Positions 45,392 to 53,632 of a stretch of DNA of 64,000 nt are shown one piece after another (positions within the stretch are counted from its first letter, which is position 1; every line of letters starts with the position of its first letter). The DNA lies in NCBI RefSeq assembly GCF_003173755.1, contig NZ_CP029553.1, forward strand, positions 5,894,001 through 5,958,000, in the 5' to 3' direction. The position numbers and the translations under genes are program-made. Origin of the DNA: Methylobacterium terrae (lineage in GTDB: Bacteria; Pseudomonadota; Alphaproteobacteria; Rhizobiales; Beijerinckiaceae). The notes under the pieces are model-generated. The model was not told the origin of the DNA. It saw only the letters and a program-made list of their open reading frames with translations, and searched no databases.

Positions 45392-46650
45392 GGCGCCCGA
45401 CGCTCCTCGCAGCGGCCTGCGCGGCATGCCTGCTCCTCGCGCCCGGACCCGGCCGGGCCCAGGCACCGCAAGCGCCGAAGCCCGCGCAGCCGCCCGAGAG
45501 CGCGCAGGGTCAGGGCGCGCAGGGTCAAGGCATCCCCGGGCAGGTCGCGCAAGGAATGGAGGCGATTCCCGTGCCCCCCGCCACCGCCGTGCCGAGCCTG
45601 CCCCGCGCGGCCGCCCCGGGCGAGGCGCCGGGCCGTGCCGCCGCGCCGACGCTCGCCGGCAGCCTCGGCGACGATCCGGGCTGGCGCGCCTACCGGGCGC
45701 GGTTCGTGACCGAGAAGGGCCGGGTCGTCGACACCGCCAACGGGCTGATCAGCCACAGCGAGGGCCAGGGCTACGGCATGCTGCTCGCGGTGGCGGCGGG
45801 CGACCGGGCCGCCTTCGAGCGGATCTGGGGCTGGACCCGCGCCAACCTGATGGTGCGCTCCGACGAGCTTCTGGCCTGGCGCTGGGCGCCCGACCAGCGC
45901 CCGGCGGTCGCCGACATGAACAACGCCACCGACGGCGACATCCTGGTCGCCTGGGCGCTGACCGAGGCGGCGGAGGCCTGGGGCGAGCCGTCCTACCGCA
46001 CGGCGGCGCGGCGCATCGCCGTCGAGTTCGGCCGCAAGACGATCCTGTTCCGCGACTCCCACGGCCCCCTGGTGCTGCCGGCGGTCGCCGGCTTCTCGGC
46101 CCGCGACCGCGCCGACGGGCCTCTGGTGAACCTGTCCTACTGGGTCTTCCCGGCCTTCCAGCGCCTCGGCCTCGTCGCGCCCGAATACGACTGGGCCGCG
46201 GTGATCCGCAGCGGCCTCGAGATCCTGCGCCGCTCGCGCTTCGGCCCGAGCGGCCTGCCGACCGAGTGGATCTCGGCCAAGGACGACGCCTTGCGTCCCG
46301 CCGACGGCTTCCCGCCGCTCTTCTCCTACAACGCGATCCGGATCCCGCTCTACCTCGCCTGGGCGGGCATCGGCCGGCCGGAGGATTACGCGCCGTTCCG
46401 GACCCTGTGGGGCGGGATCGACCGCGAGCGCCTGCCGATCGTCGATACCGGGGACGGCCGCCCGGTCGAGTGGCTGAGCGAGGCGGGCTACACCGCGCTC
46501 CCGGCCCTCGTCGCCTGCGCGCAGGACGGCACGCCGTTCCCGGACGCCCTGCGGAGCGTGCAGGGCGGGCAGAACTACTACCCCACGACGCTCCACCTCC
46601 TCGCCCTGGTCGCGGCCCGGATGCGATACCCCTCATGCCTCAGATCGTGA
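45388..46650 (+). CDS. bcsZ: cellulase of the cellulose synthase operon (GH8 endoglucanase)
   Basis: A 420-residue secreted endo-beta-1,4-glucanase that trims or releases nascent cellulose in the periplasm. The signal peptide (LLAAACAACLLLAPGPGRA) is followed by a Pro/Gln-rich linker with GQGAQGQG repeats, then the GH8 domain. The proton-donor glutamate is in ISHSEGQGYGM and the aspartate in MNNATDGDIL. The NYYPTTLHLLALVA end is typical of BcsZ. The start is GTG 45388, overlapping the bcsB TGA (GTGA), with a perfect AGGAGG eight bases upstream, so translation is coupled. The next gene begins inside its last codons. Confidence 0.93.
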   Translation: MRRPTLLAAACAACLLLAPGPGRAQAPQAPKPAQPPESAQGQGAQGQGIPGQVAQGMEAIPVPPATAVPSLPRAAAPGEAPGRAAAPTLAGSLGDDPGWRAYRARFVTEKGRVVDTANGLISHSEGQGYGMLLAVAAGDRAAFERIWGWTRANLMVRSDELLAWRWAPDQRPAVADMNNATDGDILVAWALTEAAEAWGEPSYRTAARRIAVEFGRKTILFRDSHGPLVLPAVAGFSARDRADGPLVNLSYWVFPAFQRLGLVAPEYDWAAVIRSGLEILRRSRFGPSGLPTEWISAKDDALRPADGFPPLFSYNAIRIPLYLAWAGIGRPEDYAPFRTLWGGIDRERLPIVDTGDGRPVEWLSEAGYTALPALVACAQDGTPFPDALRSVQGGQNYYPTTLHLLALVAARMRYPSCLRS

Positions 46651-48659
46651 CCCGCCGCCTCTCGCTCGCCGCGATCCTCCTCGCGGCGCCCGCTTTCGCC
46701 CAGGCTCCCGAGGCGCCGGCCCCGCGGGTCGTCTACGGCGACGGCGCGCGCGCGCCCGCGATCATGGTCGAGCCCGAGACCGCCCGCACGCCCGGCATGG
46801 TCGACGAGAGCGCGCTGCGCTACTACGCCTCGCAGAAGCAGACCGCCCGGATGAAGGCGGAGATCGCCCGCCTGAAGCGGCTCTATCCGGGCTGGACCGA
46901 GCCGCCGGACCTCGACAGCCTGCAGCCGAGCCCGCCCGAGGAGGCGCCGCTCTGGGACCTGTTCACCGCCGGCCGCCTGCAGGACCTGCGGGCCGGGATC
47001 AATGCCCGCCGCTCCCTCGACCCGGCCTGGCAGCCCTCCGAGGAACTGGCGCGCAAGCTGCGCCGGGCCGAGTTCCGCTCGAGCGTCGCGGCGGCCTCCG
47101 GCAAGAATCCCGACGGCAAAAATCCCGACGGCAAGAATTCCGAGGAGATCGTCGCCCTCTACCGCGCCGATCCGGGCGCCCTCGACCCGGCCGACGTCGA
47201 GAGCATCTGGACCATCGCCGACGCGCTCGCCGCCTCGGGCGCGGCCGAGGACGCCTTCACGCTCTACAAATCGGTGCTGGACGGCGGCGCCGATGCCGGC
47301 GCCCGCCTCGCCACGATCCAGAAGGCGATGGCGCACCTCAAGATGGACCAGGCCGAGCGCCTGATCGCCATGGGACGACAGGAGCCGGGGCGCCAGGACC
47401 AGGCCGGGCCCTCCGAGTTCGACCCGATCCGCCTCGACATCACCCGGGCCCGCATCGCCGCCTTCCTGCACGACGAGCCGGCCCAGACCCCGACGCTGCC
47501 CGACCTCACCGCCTTCCAGGCCTATGCCCGCAAGACCGCCGAGCCGAGCCAGACGGGGCTGCTCGGCTGGTACGCCTACAAGCGGCGCCAGTTCCGCGAG
47601 GCGCTGGAATGGTTCAAGCAGGCGATCGCGCGCGGCGGCGACGCGATGGTGGCGCACGGCCTCGCTCACACCCTGCGCGAGCTCAACATGACGCGCGAGG
47701 CCGAGGAGGTGGCGTTCGCCTGGCGCGAGCGCTTCGTCGGCAACGAATTGCTGTTCATCGACCTCCTCGAGCGCAAGCTGACGCTGGCGAGCCCGCCCTT
47801 CATCGAGCCCGCCCGGATCGAGCGCTACGCCCGGGTCGTCAACGCCACCGCCTCCGGCGAGGGCGCCCAGGGGCTGGCCTGGTACGCCTACAATTCGTGC
47901 CAGTTCGACGCCGCCCTCGAGTGGTTCCAGCGCGCGGTGGCCTGGATGCCGAGCGAGAGCACGGTGTTCGGCTACGCCCTGACCCTGCAGCGGCTGAAGC
48001 GCCAGCGCCCCTATCTCGAGGTGGTCAACCGCTACGACGGGCTGTTCCCGAAGGTGGTGGAGCTCCTGTTCCGCGAGAGCCAGGGCGGACCGCCGCTCCC
48101 GTGCGCGGTGCAGGCCGCCCCCGCCGGCCGTACCGGGCCGCAGGCCGGCACGCCCCAGCGGCCGGAGGGGCAAGCCGCATCGCAAGCCTCGTCCCAGGCT
48201 TCCTCGCAAGCCTCCTCGCAAGCCTCCTACGGACGCGTGCCCCGGCCGAACGCGCCGGGCGCCGGGGGCCGGGCCGAGGCGGTGCCGCCGGCGGTCCAGC
48301 GCGGCGAGTTCCCCCTGGCGGTGCCCCTCGACAATCCCCTGCGCTACCCCGCGGCGGCGGCCCAGACCCCGGCTCCCGGGACCTACGCCCGCGAGCCGGC
48401 CGCGCCGGCCCCCCCGCTCGTGGCGCGCCGGGTGCCCGGCGCCGGGGCGATGCCCTACGAGCGCTACGGCTACGCGCTGCTGCCCGGCTATAACGGCCTC
48501 GACAAGCCGGAGGGCTTAGGGTCGCCTCCCCCCGGGACGCTGTGGCAGGACCAGCAGAGCGAGCGCGGGCCCTCGTCGGCGCCCGAGAGCGTCCGCTTCT
48601 CGGTGCCGGCCCGCACCACCTCGGAGCGCACGCTTCCCCCCGAGAAAGGTTATCCGTGA
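46635..48659 (+). CDS. TPR-like periplasmic protein of the cellulose operon
   Basis: A 674-residue protein with a signal peptide (MPQIVTRRLSLAAILLAAPAFA) and helical repeats resembling tetratricopeptides (GLLGWYAYKRRQFREALEWF and GLAWYAYNSCQFDAALEWF, about 115 residues apart). It occupies the place of bcsC but lacks the C-terminal beta-barrel: the last 200 residues are Pro/Ala/Gln-rich with a five-unit QASS repeat. It may recruit or scaffold cellulose-complex partners in the periplasm; the outer-membrane pore might then be another protein such as BcsS. ATG 46635 overlaps the bcsZ 3' end by 16 bases. A KNPDG repeat (47100-47144) lies in the first third. I do not recognise a named family. Confidence 0.72.
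   Translation: MPQIVTRRLSLAAILLAAPAFAQAPEAPAPRVVYGDGARAPAIMVEPETARTPGMVDESALRYYASQKQTARMKAEIARLKRLYPGWTEPPDLDSLQPSPPEEAPLWDLFTAGRLQDLRAGINARRSLDPAWQPSEELARKLRRAEFRSSVAAASGKNPDGKNPDGKNSEEIVALYRADPGALDPADVESIWTIADALAASGAAEDAFTLYKSVLDGGADAGARLATIQKAMAHLKMDQAERLIAMGRQEPGRQDQAGPSEFDPIRLDITRARIAAFLHDEPAQTPTLPDLTAFQAYARKTAEPSQTGLLGWYAYKRRQFREALEWFKQAIARGGDAMVAHGLAHTLRELNMTREAEEVAFAWRERFVGNELLFIDLLERKLTLASPPFIEPARIERYARVVNATASGEGAQGLAWYAYNSCQFDAALEWFQRAVAWMPSESTVFGYALTLQRLKRQRPYLEVVNRYDGLFPKVVELLFRESQGGPPLPCAVQAAPAGRTGPQAGTPQRPEGQAASQASSQASSQASSQASYGRVPRPNAPGAGGRAEAVPPAVQRGEFPLAVPLDNPLRYPAAAAQTPAPGTYAREPAAPAPPLVARRVPGAGAMPYERYGYALLPGYNGLDKPEGLGSPPPGTLWQDQQSERGPSSAPESVRFSVPARTTSERTLPPEKGYP
47100..47144 (+). 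repeat. 15-bp tandem repeat, 3 units, encoding GKNPD
   Basis: Units GGCAAGAATCCCGAC, GGCAAAAATCCCGAC and GGCAAGAATTCCGAG encode GKNPD, GKNPD and GKNSE in frame. The array sits between two helical regions of the TPR-like protein. Confidence 0.88.
48171..48230 (+). repeat. 12-bp tandem repeat, 5 units, encoding QASS
   Basis: Five 12-base units of CAAGCCTCCTCG type encode QAAS, QASS, QASS, QASS and QASY. It marks the boundary between the helical domain and the proline-rich tail of the TPR-like protein. Confidence 0.85.
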
Positions 48660-49672
48660 GCGGTCGCGCCCTCGCCGTCGTCCTCGCGCTCGGCCTGCTC
48701 GCCGAACCCGGGCCGCTCCTGGTCCCGCCGGCCGCGGCGCAGGCCGTCCCGGCCCTGCGGCTGCCCGGCGCCGGCCGGGTCGCCGCGGTGGTCGAGACGC
48801 GCCACCGCGACGGATTCGACCAGCGCATCGCCTACGAGGGCGGCGACGGGCGCAACCACGCCGAGATCGCGTTGCGCAACGAGACCGGCGACCTGCTCCT
48901 CGCCTTCCCGCCGCGGCTCGCCAAGCCGAGCGAGTTCGGCATCGCCGGCGAGATCGCCGTGCGCTTTCCCGGCGAGGCGATGCGGGTGGTCGCGCCGCGC
49001 CGCAACGCCTACGGCCCGGTCGGCATGGCGCTCGGCGCCGACTGCCTCTACGCCTGGCAGTGGTTCGAGCGGCCGCGCCCGGGCGCCCGCAACACGGCGC
49101 AGGGCGGGATCTTCGGCACCGATCCGTCCGCGTTGCGCCGGGCGCTGTCGCTGCGGATCCGCCTCTGCCGCACCGCGCAGGCGAGCCTCGACGACCTCGT
49201 GGCGGCGGTCGAGCACCTGACGGTCGCGCTGCCGGCCGACGGGATCGCCCCGGCGGCCGCGCCGCGCCGGCATCCCCGCCCGCGCCCCGCGAGGCCGCCC
49301 CGCCCGGCCCCGGAGGCCCGCAAGGCGCCCCCGCCCGAGCGTCCGCCGGAGCGCCCGGCGCCGCAGACGGAGCGTCCCGCCGTTCCGGTCCCGCCATCCG
49401 AGAGCGGGCGCCGCTACCTCGCGCCGCGCGCGCCGGAGCCGCGGACGCCCGAGGCGCCGCCCGCCCCGGAGGCCGCGCCCCGGAGCGGGTCGCAGCGCTA
49501 CATCACCGACGCGCCCCCGCCCGCCGAGCCCCCCGGCGGCACCCCGGCGCCGGGCCCGGCACCGAACCCGACGCCCGGCCCCGCGCCCGGCCGCGGCACC
49601 GGCGAGACCCTGTCGCGCGATCTCCCGCCGGAGGCCTACCGGCCGCCGCCGGAGCGCAGCCCCGGGCGGTGA
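48656..49672 (+). CDS. bcsN: BcsN-like secreted protein of the cellulose operon
   Basis: A 338-residue protein with a signal peptide (ALAVVLALGLLAEPGPLLVPPAAA). A beta-rich domain follows (VAAVVETRHRDGFDQRIAYEGGDGRNHAEIALRN is the region resembling BcsN, residues about 42-78). From residue 200 on it is almost entirely Pro, Arg and Ala, with a DLPPEAYRPPPE end. BcsN is an accessory protein of some alphaproteobacterial cellulose operons with unclear function; I assign it from the N-terminal pattern and position, not from a full match. The start is GTG 48656, overlapping the preceding TGA (GTGA), with AAAGG upstream. It is the last gene of the operon, followed by two hairpins. Confidence 0.6.
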   Translation: MSGRALAVVLALGLLAEPGPLLVPPAAAQAVPALRLPGAGRVAAVVETRHRDGFDQRIAYEGGDGRNHAEIALRNETGDLLLAFPPRLAKPSEFGIAGEIAVRFPGEAMRVVAPRRNAYGPVGMALGADCLYAWQWFERPRPGARNTAQGGIFGTDPSALRRALSLRIRLCRTAQASLDDLVAAVEHLTVALPADGIAPAAAPRRHPRPRPARPPRPAPEARKAPPPERPPERPAPQTERPAVPVPPSESGRRYLAPRAPEPRTPEAPPAPEAAPRSGSQRYITDAPPPAEPPGGTPAPGPAPNPTPGPAPGRGTGETLSRDLPPEAYRPPPERSPGR

Positions 49673-49711
49673 GGCGGTCTCCGCCTCAATAGAAACTGGC
49701 TCATACCCTCG

Positions 49712-49743
49712 CGCCGATGCATCGACACGTCGGCGCATCGGCG
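49712..49743. terminator. hairpin 1 of a bidirectional terminator
   Basis: A perfect 9-bp stem, CGCCGATGC (49712-49720) with GCATCGGCG (49735-49743), has a 14-base loop. It lies 40 bases after the cellulose operon's last stop, between convergent genes. Confidence 0.5.
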
Positions 49744-49781
49744 TTCGGCGCAGGGGCGCCGGCGCCCGCTCGGGCTCGCCC

Positions 49782-49813
49782 GGCACCGTCGAACGGGTTC
49801 GTTCGACGGTGCC
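49782..49813. terminator. hairpin 2 of a bidirectional terminator
   Basis: A perfect 13-bp stem, GGCACCGTCGAAC (49782-49794) with GTTCGACGGTGCC (49801-49813), has a 6-base loop. It is the strongest single stem in the window and lies 7 bases from the stop of the convergent ThDP gene, so it probably ends transcription from that side, and perhaps both. Confidence 0.65.
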
Positions 49814-49819
49814 GCGGCA

Positions 49820-51559
49820 TCACACGCTCTCGCCGCGCCGGCGCCTTTCGGCGTCGTCCCAGGCGGTGAGCGGCTGGTAGTCGGGCACGAAGCCCAGCCC
49901 CTTGCGGGCGTCCGACGACACCGCGACCTGCGAGGTCGTCACGTCGATCAGCGCCGGGGCGTTGGCCAGCGCCCGCGCGATCGCCGGGGCCAGATCCTCC
50001 GGCCGCTCGACCCGCTCGCCGTGGGCGCCGAGCGCCCGGGCCATCGCGGCGTAGTCGGAATCGGCGAGCAGCGTGCCGACGACCCGGCCGCCGTAATTGA
50101 ACTCCTGGTCGTAGCGCTCGATGTTCCAGGCGGCGTTGTTCGACACGATGATGACGGGCTTCGCCCCGTGGCGGACCGCGGTGTCGATCTCCATCGCGTT
50201 GATGCCGAAGGCGCCGTCGCCGGTGACGCAGATCACCTGCCGGTCGGGATGGGCGAGCGAGGCCGCGGTGGCGTAGGGCACGCCGACGCCGAGGCAGCCG
50301 AAGGCGCCGGCATCGAGGTAGGTCCGCGCCTCGAGGCCGACCCGGGCGAAGCTGAGAAGATCGCCGCCGTCGGCCACTGCGATGTAGTCCGGGGCCGCGA
50401 CCTGACGGATCGCCGCGAAGATCGCCGCCGGGTGGACGCGGCCGTCCTCCCCCGTCTGCGGCACGCTCGCCCCGGTCGAGCGCTTGAGGTGGCGCTCGCG
50501 CAGCCCTCGCGCCCACGCCGTGTCGAGGGCGGGCGACCGGTTGCCGGCGGCGTCCACGATGGCGGCGAGCGCCAGCGCGGGCGTCGCGAGCAGCTCCGGC
50601 TCGCCGCGGCGGTTGTCGACGAGTTCGCCGGCCGTGTCGGCGATGCGCACGAAGCGGGCATTCGGGAACACCGCCGGCGAGCCGTAGCCGAGCTGGTAGT
50701 CGAGCTTGCGGCCGATCACCAGGACCACGTCGGCCTCGGTCATCGCGGCGGCCCGCATCGCGCCGACGGTGGCCGGATGGTCGGCCGGCACCAGGCCGCG
50801 GCTCTCCTGGGTGTCGAGGTAGACCGCACCCAGCGCGTCGAGGAGGCGGACCAGCTCCGGGCCGGCCGTCTTGGCGCCGCGGCCGCTCACCACCAGCGGG
50901 CGACGCGCGCCCCACAGCACCTCGACGGCCTTCGCGACCGCCGCCGGATCGGGCGGCAGCAGGCGGGGTTCCTTCGGCGCCATCCAGTCGTCGAGCACCA
51001 GCTGCGGCGGCACGTGGGCGCGCAGCACGTCGGTCGGGATCTCGATGTAGACGGGACCCGGTTCGCCGAGGTCGCCCATGGCGCGGGCCACCGCCTCGTC
51101 GAGCTCGCGGATCACCTGGTCGGCGACCCGGGCGGTGCGCGACTGGCGGGTGACCGGCCTCAGGATGTCGACGTGCGGGATGTCCTGGAGCGGGCCTAGA
51201 TTGGCCTGCGCCCGCGAGGTGCAGCCGCCGATCAGCAGCACCGGCACGCGGGCGAGCGAGGCGTTGGCGATGCCGGTGACGCAGTTGGTGACGCCGGGCC
51301 CGGCGGTCGCCATGCAGACCCCGAGCTCACCCGTCAGCTCGGCGTGGGCGTGGGCCATGTGGACGGCGGCGCCCTCGTCGCGCACGTCGACGATGCGGAT
51401 GCCGAGGCGGGCGCAATGGTCCCAGATCGGCTGGATGTGGCCGCCCTGGAGCCCGAACACCCGATCGACGCCCCGCGCCTTCAGGAACTGCGCGATCCAG
51501 GCGGCGCAGGATTGCGCGTCGGCGTTGAGGTCCTGGACGGTGTCGGTCGGCTGGCTCAT
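49820..51559 (-). CDS. thiamine-diphosphate-dependent enzyme, acetolactate-synthase-like
   Basis: A 579-residue ThDP enzyme with the three-domain layout of acetolactate synthase and oxalyl-CoA/benzoylformate decarboxylases. The catalytic glutamate is in [15 protein letters not shown]; the central domain begins near [16 protein letters not shown]; the cofactor motif is [16 protein letters not shown], followed by VIIVSNN. No regulatory small-subunit gene is present, so it is unlikely to be the biosynthetic IlvB. The acyl-CoA synthetase gene lies upstream on the same strand beyond a 380-base gap, and a TRAP binding protein beyond that. A catabolic decarboxylase or lyase acting on an acid or its CoA ester is plausible. 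ATG 51559 has GGGAG upstream. Confidence 0.85.
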   Translation of the reverse strand: MSQPTDTVQDLNADAQSCAAWIAQFLKARGVDRVFGLQGGHIQPIWDHCARLGIRIVDVRDEGAAVHMAHAHAELTGELGVCMATAGPGVTNCVTGIANASLARVPVLLIGGCTSRAQANLGPLQDIPHVDILRPVTRQSRTARVADQVIRELDEAVARAMGDLGEPGPVYIEIPTDVLRAHVPPQLVLDDWMAPKEPRLLPPDPAAVAKAVEVLWGARRPLVVSGRGAKTAGPELVRLLDALGAVYLDTQESRGLVPADHPATVGAMRAAAMTEADVVLVIGRKLDYQLGYGSPAVFPNARFVRIADTAGELVDNRRGEPELLATPALALAAIVDAAGNRSPALDTAWARGLRERHLKRSTGASVPQTGEDGRVHPAAIFAAIRQVAAPDYIAVADGGDLLSFARVGLEARTYLDAGAFGCLGVGVPYATAASLAHPDRQVICVTGDGAFGINAMEIDTAVRHGAKPVIIVSNNAAWNIERYDQEFNYGGRVVGTLLADSDYAAMARALGAHGERVERPEDLAPAIARALANAPALIDVTTSQVAVSSDARKGLGFVPDYQPLTAWDDAERRRRGESV

Positions 51560-51939
51560 CGGGTTTCTCCCTCCCGTTCGTGTCGTTGTTCGCGCCATCG
51601 GCGCGTCGTGCCCGCCTCGGAATTCATTCCGGGTGAGGATGGTATCTTCGCAGATCACGAAGCCCGGATCCGCTGCCCGCACCCATATAGAGCGCCCTTC
51701 CCCTCTCCCCGCGGGCGGGGAGAGGGCCGCTGACCCCTTGTCGGGTCAGCGGCAAGCGCAGGCGCAAGCCGGAGCGAGGGTGAGGGGGTATCTCCAGATG
51801 AGACTCCTCCGGCATTTCCCCCTCACCCTCGCCCTGCGGGCTTGCTGCGTTCCCTGAACGGGAACACAGCCCTCTCCCCGCCCGCGGGGAGAGGGGAGAC
51901 CCGCGATCCATCCGTCGAAGGCCCGGAGTTGGTCGCCCC
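51560..51939. other. intergenic gap, ThDP enzyme / acyl-CoA synthetase
   Basis: These 380 bases are about half repeat (51700-51895). The 140 bases next to the ThDP gene start should hold its promoter; I see A/T-poor sequence and no clear -35/-10 pair. No gene is visible. Confidence 0.6.
51700..51895. repeat. compound palindromic repeat, type A, copy 3
   Basis: Outer hairpins of CCTCTCCCCGC/GCGGGGAGAGG at 51700-51726 and 51870-51895; inner arms GTGAGGGGGTA and CCCCCTCACC; an extra stem GCTGACCC-CTTGTC-GGGTCAGC at 51729-51750. The CAAGCGCAGGCG...GGAGCGAGGGTGAGGGGGT segment matches that of copy 2 closely, about 43 kb away. Confidence 0.85.
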
Positions 51940-53502
51940 CTACCCCTCCCCGCGCACCAGCCTCTCCTTCAGCTTCCGGTGCAGGTTCTTCCCCGTCGCC
52001 GTGCGGGGCATCGCGTCGTCGGCCATGAACGAGACCGTGCGCGGGCGCTTGAAGCCGGCCAAGCGGTCCTTGCACCATCCGAGGATTTCGCCCTCGGTGG
52101 CGGAGGCGCCGTCGCGCAGCACGACGACGGCATGGACCCGCTCGCCCCAGGTCTCGTCCGGCAGGCCGACCACCGCGACGTCGTGCACCGCCGGGTGGCC
52201 GCCGAGCAGGGCCTCGACCTCGGACGGATAGATGTTCTCGCCGCCGGAGATGATCATGTTGCTCTTGCGGTCGACGAGGTGGATGAACCCGTCCGCGTCG
52301 CGCCGGGCCATGTCGCCGACGGTGCAGTACTCGCCGCGGAAGGCCTCCTTCGTCTTCTCCGGCAGCTTCCAGTAGCCGTCGAACAGGTAGGGGTTCGAGC
52401 AGAACAGCTCGCCGGCCTCGCCGTCCGGCACCTCGTTGCCGGCTTCATCCAGCAGCTTGATCGGCGCCGAGCCGACGCATTCGCGGCCGACCGAGCCGAG
52501 CTTGGTGAACTGCTCGGGCGGGTGCAGCATCGTCGCCCAGCCGACCTCGGTGGCGCCGTACAATTCGTAGAGCCCGGAATTCGGGAAGAACTCCATCACC
52601 GCCCGCTTGGTGTCGGGCCGGGCCGGGGCCGAGGAGATCATCAGCCGGGTGATGCGGGTGAGGTCGTAGCGGTCCCGGACCTGCTGGCTCAGACCCAGCA
52701 TCATCGCGTAGTGGGTCGGCACCAGGGAGGTGAAGCTCGCCCCGCCCTCGGCGAGCGCGCGCACGCAATGCTCCGGGTCGAAGCTCTTGCGCGAGTACAC
52801 GCTGGTGACGCCGCCGCAATAGCTGAACGCGCCGAAGAAGTAGAGCGAGTTCGCGTGACACATGGGCATGACCAGCAGTGCCGAATCGCGCCGGTGGATG
52901 CCGAGCTCGATCTCGGTGATCATCGACAGCATGGCGGCGCCGCGATGCGAGCGGATCGCCCCCTTCGGCTTGCCGGTGGTGCCCGAGGTGTACATCAGCA
53001 TCCACGGGTCCGACGGGGCGATCACGGTGCCGGGCTCGTCCTCGCGGGCCCGGCCGATCAGGTCCTCGTAGGACGAGAAGCCCGCCGGGCACGGCGTCGC
53101 CCCGAACCACACCACGCGCGACTCCGCCACCGGCAGGTCGGCGCGGATCTCCTCGATCGTGCCGGCCAGCTCATCTTGCAGGATCAGGGCCGAGACCTCG
53201 GCATCCTCCAGGATGTAGCGCACTTCCCCGCCGACCAGCCGGAAGTTGATCGGCACCGCGACGAGGCCGGCCTTCGCCATCGCGGCGTAGATCTCGAGCC
53301 ACTCGACGCAATTGTAGGCCAGCACCGCGACCCGCTCGCCCTTCGTCAGGCCGAGGCCGAGCAGGCCGTTGGCGAGGCGGCAGGCGCGGGCGTTCCACTG
53401 CCGGAACGTCATCTCGCGCTCGAGGTCGCGCGCGCCGATCCGGTCGGGCTGCAGGCGCGCCTGGACGGCGAGCATCTGCCCGGGCGTGAGCACATCCCTC
53501 AT
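51940..53502 (-). CDS. AMP-forming acyl-CoA synthetase/ligase
   Basis: A 520-residue adenylate-forming enzyme that activates a carboxylic acid with ATP and joins it to CoA. The AMP-binding P-loop is YTSGTTGKPKGAIRSH (near residue 165), motif A5 is LYELYGATEVGWAT, the hinge region is VGDMARRDADGFIHLVDRKSNMI, and the catalytic lysine is in PRTATGKNLHRK near the C-terminus. The acid cannot be identified; the sequence resembles medium- or short-chain and aryl acid ligases. It sits between a TRAP solute-binding protein gene and a ThDP enzyme gene, suggesting uptake, activation and cleavage of a carboxylate. ATG 53502 is chosen; the frame upstream runs through a repeat hairpin. Confidence 0.9.
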   Translation of the reverse strand: MRDVLTPGQMLAVQARLQPDRIGARDLEREMTFRQWNARACRLANGLLGLGLTKGERVAVLAYNCVEWLEIYAAMAKAGLVAVPINFRLVGGEVRYILEDAEVSALILQDELAGTIEEIRADLPVAESRVVWFGATPCPAGFSSYEDLIGRAREDEPGTVIAPSDPWMLMYTSGTTGKPKGAIRSHRGAAMLSMITEIELGIHRRDSALLVMPMCHANSLYFFGAFSYCGGVTSVYSRKSFDPEHCVRALAEGGASFTSLVPTHYAMMLGLSQQVRDRYDLTRITRLMISSAPARPDTKRAVMEFFPNSGLYELYGATEVGWATMLHPPEQFTKLGSVGRECVGSAPIKLLDEAGNEVPDGEAGELFCSNPYLFDGYWKLPEKTKEAFRGEYCTVGDMARRDADGFIHLVDRKSNMIISGGENIYPSEVEALLGGHPAVHDVAVVGLPDETWGERVHAVVVLRDGASATEGEILGWCKDRLAGFKRPRTVSFMADDAMPRTATGKNLHRKLKERLVRGEG

Positions 53503-53566
53503 CGTGGTCGTCCTCGTCTGGTCTCTCGGGGCGAGATGGGTTCGTCGATCGTCTTGGCGGCCCGTC

Positions 53567-53599
53567 CCACTCGCGACCTCAGGATGAGGTCGCGAGTGG
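53567..53599. terminator. perfect 14-bp hairpin between the TRAP and ligase genes
   Basis: CCACTCGCGACCTC (53567-53580) pairs with GAGGTCGCGAGTGG (53586-53599) around a 5-base loop. It lies between the stop of the TRAP binding protein gene (53633) and the ATG of the ligase, so it may separate their expression. A related sequence is at 18817-18850, which suggests it is a dispersed repeat used as a terminator. Confidence 0.6.
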
Positions 53600-53632
53600 A
53601 AGAGGCAAGAATCTGCCGGAAAGGCCGAACCC

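Noticed and set aside
46635..48659. BcsC for the TPR-like protein
   Set aside because: Too short (674 residues against more than 1100) and no C-terminal beta-barrel pattern; the tail is proline-rich.
49820..51559. ThDP gene as biosynthetic acetolactate synthase (ilvB)
   Set aside because: No small subunit (ilvN) or other branched-chain genes nearby; the context is uptake and CoA activation.
6582..51895. Palindromic repeats as CRISPR arrays
   Set aside because: Copies are far apart and nested within one another; there are no regular spacers and no cas genes.
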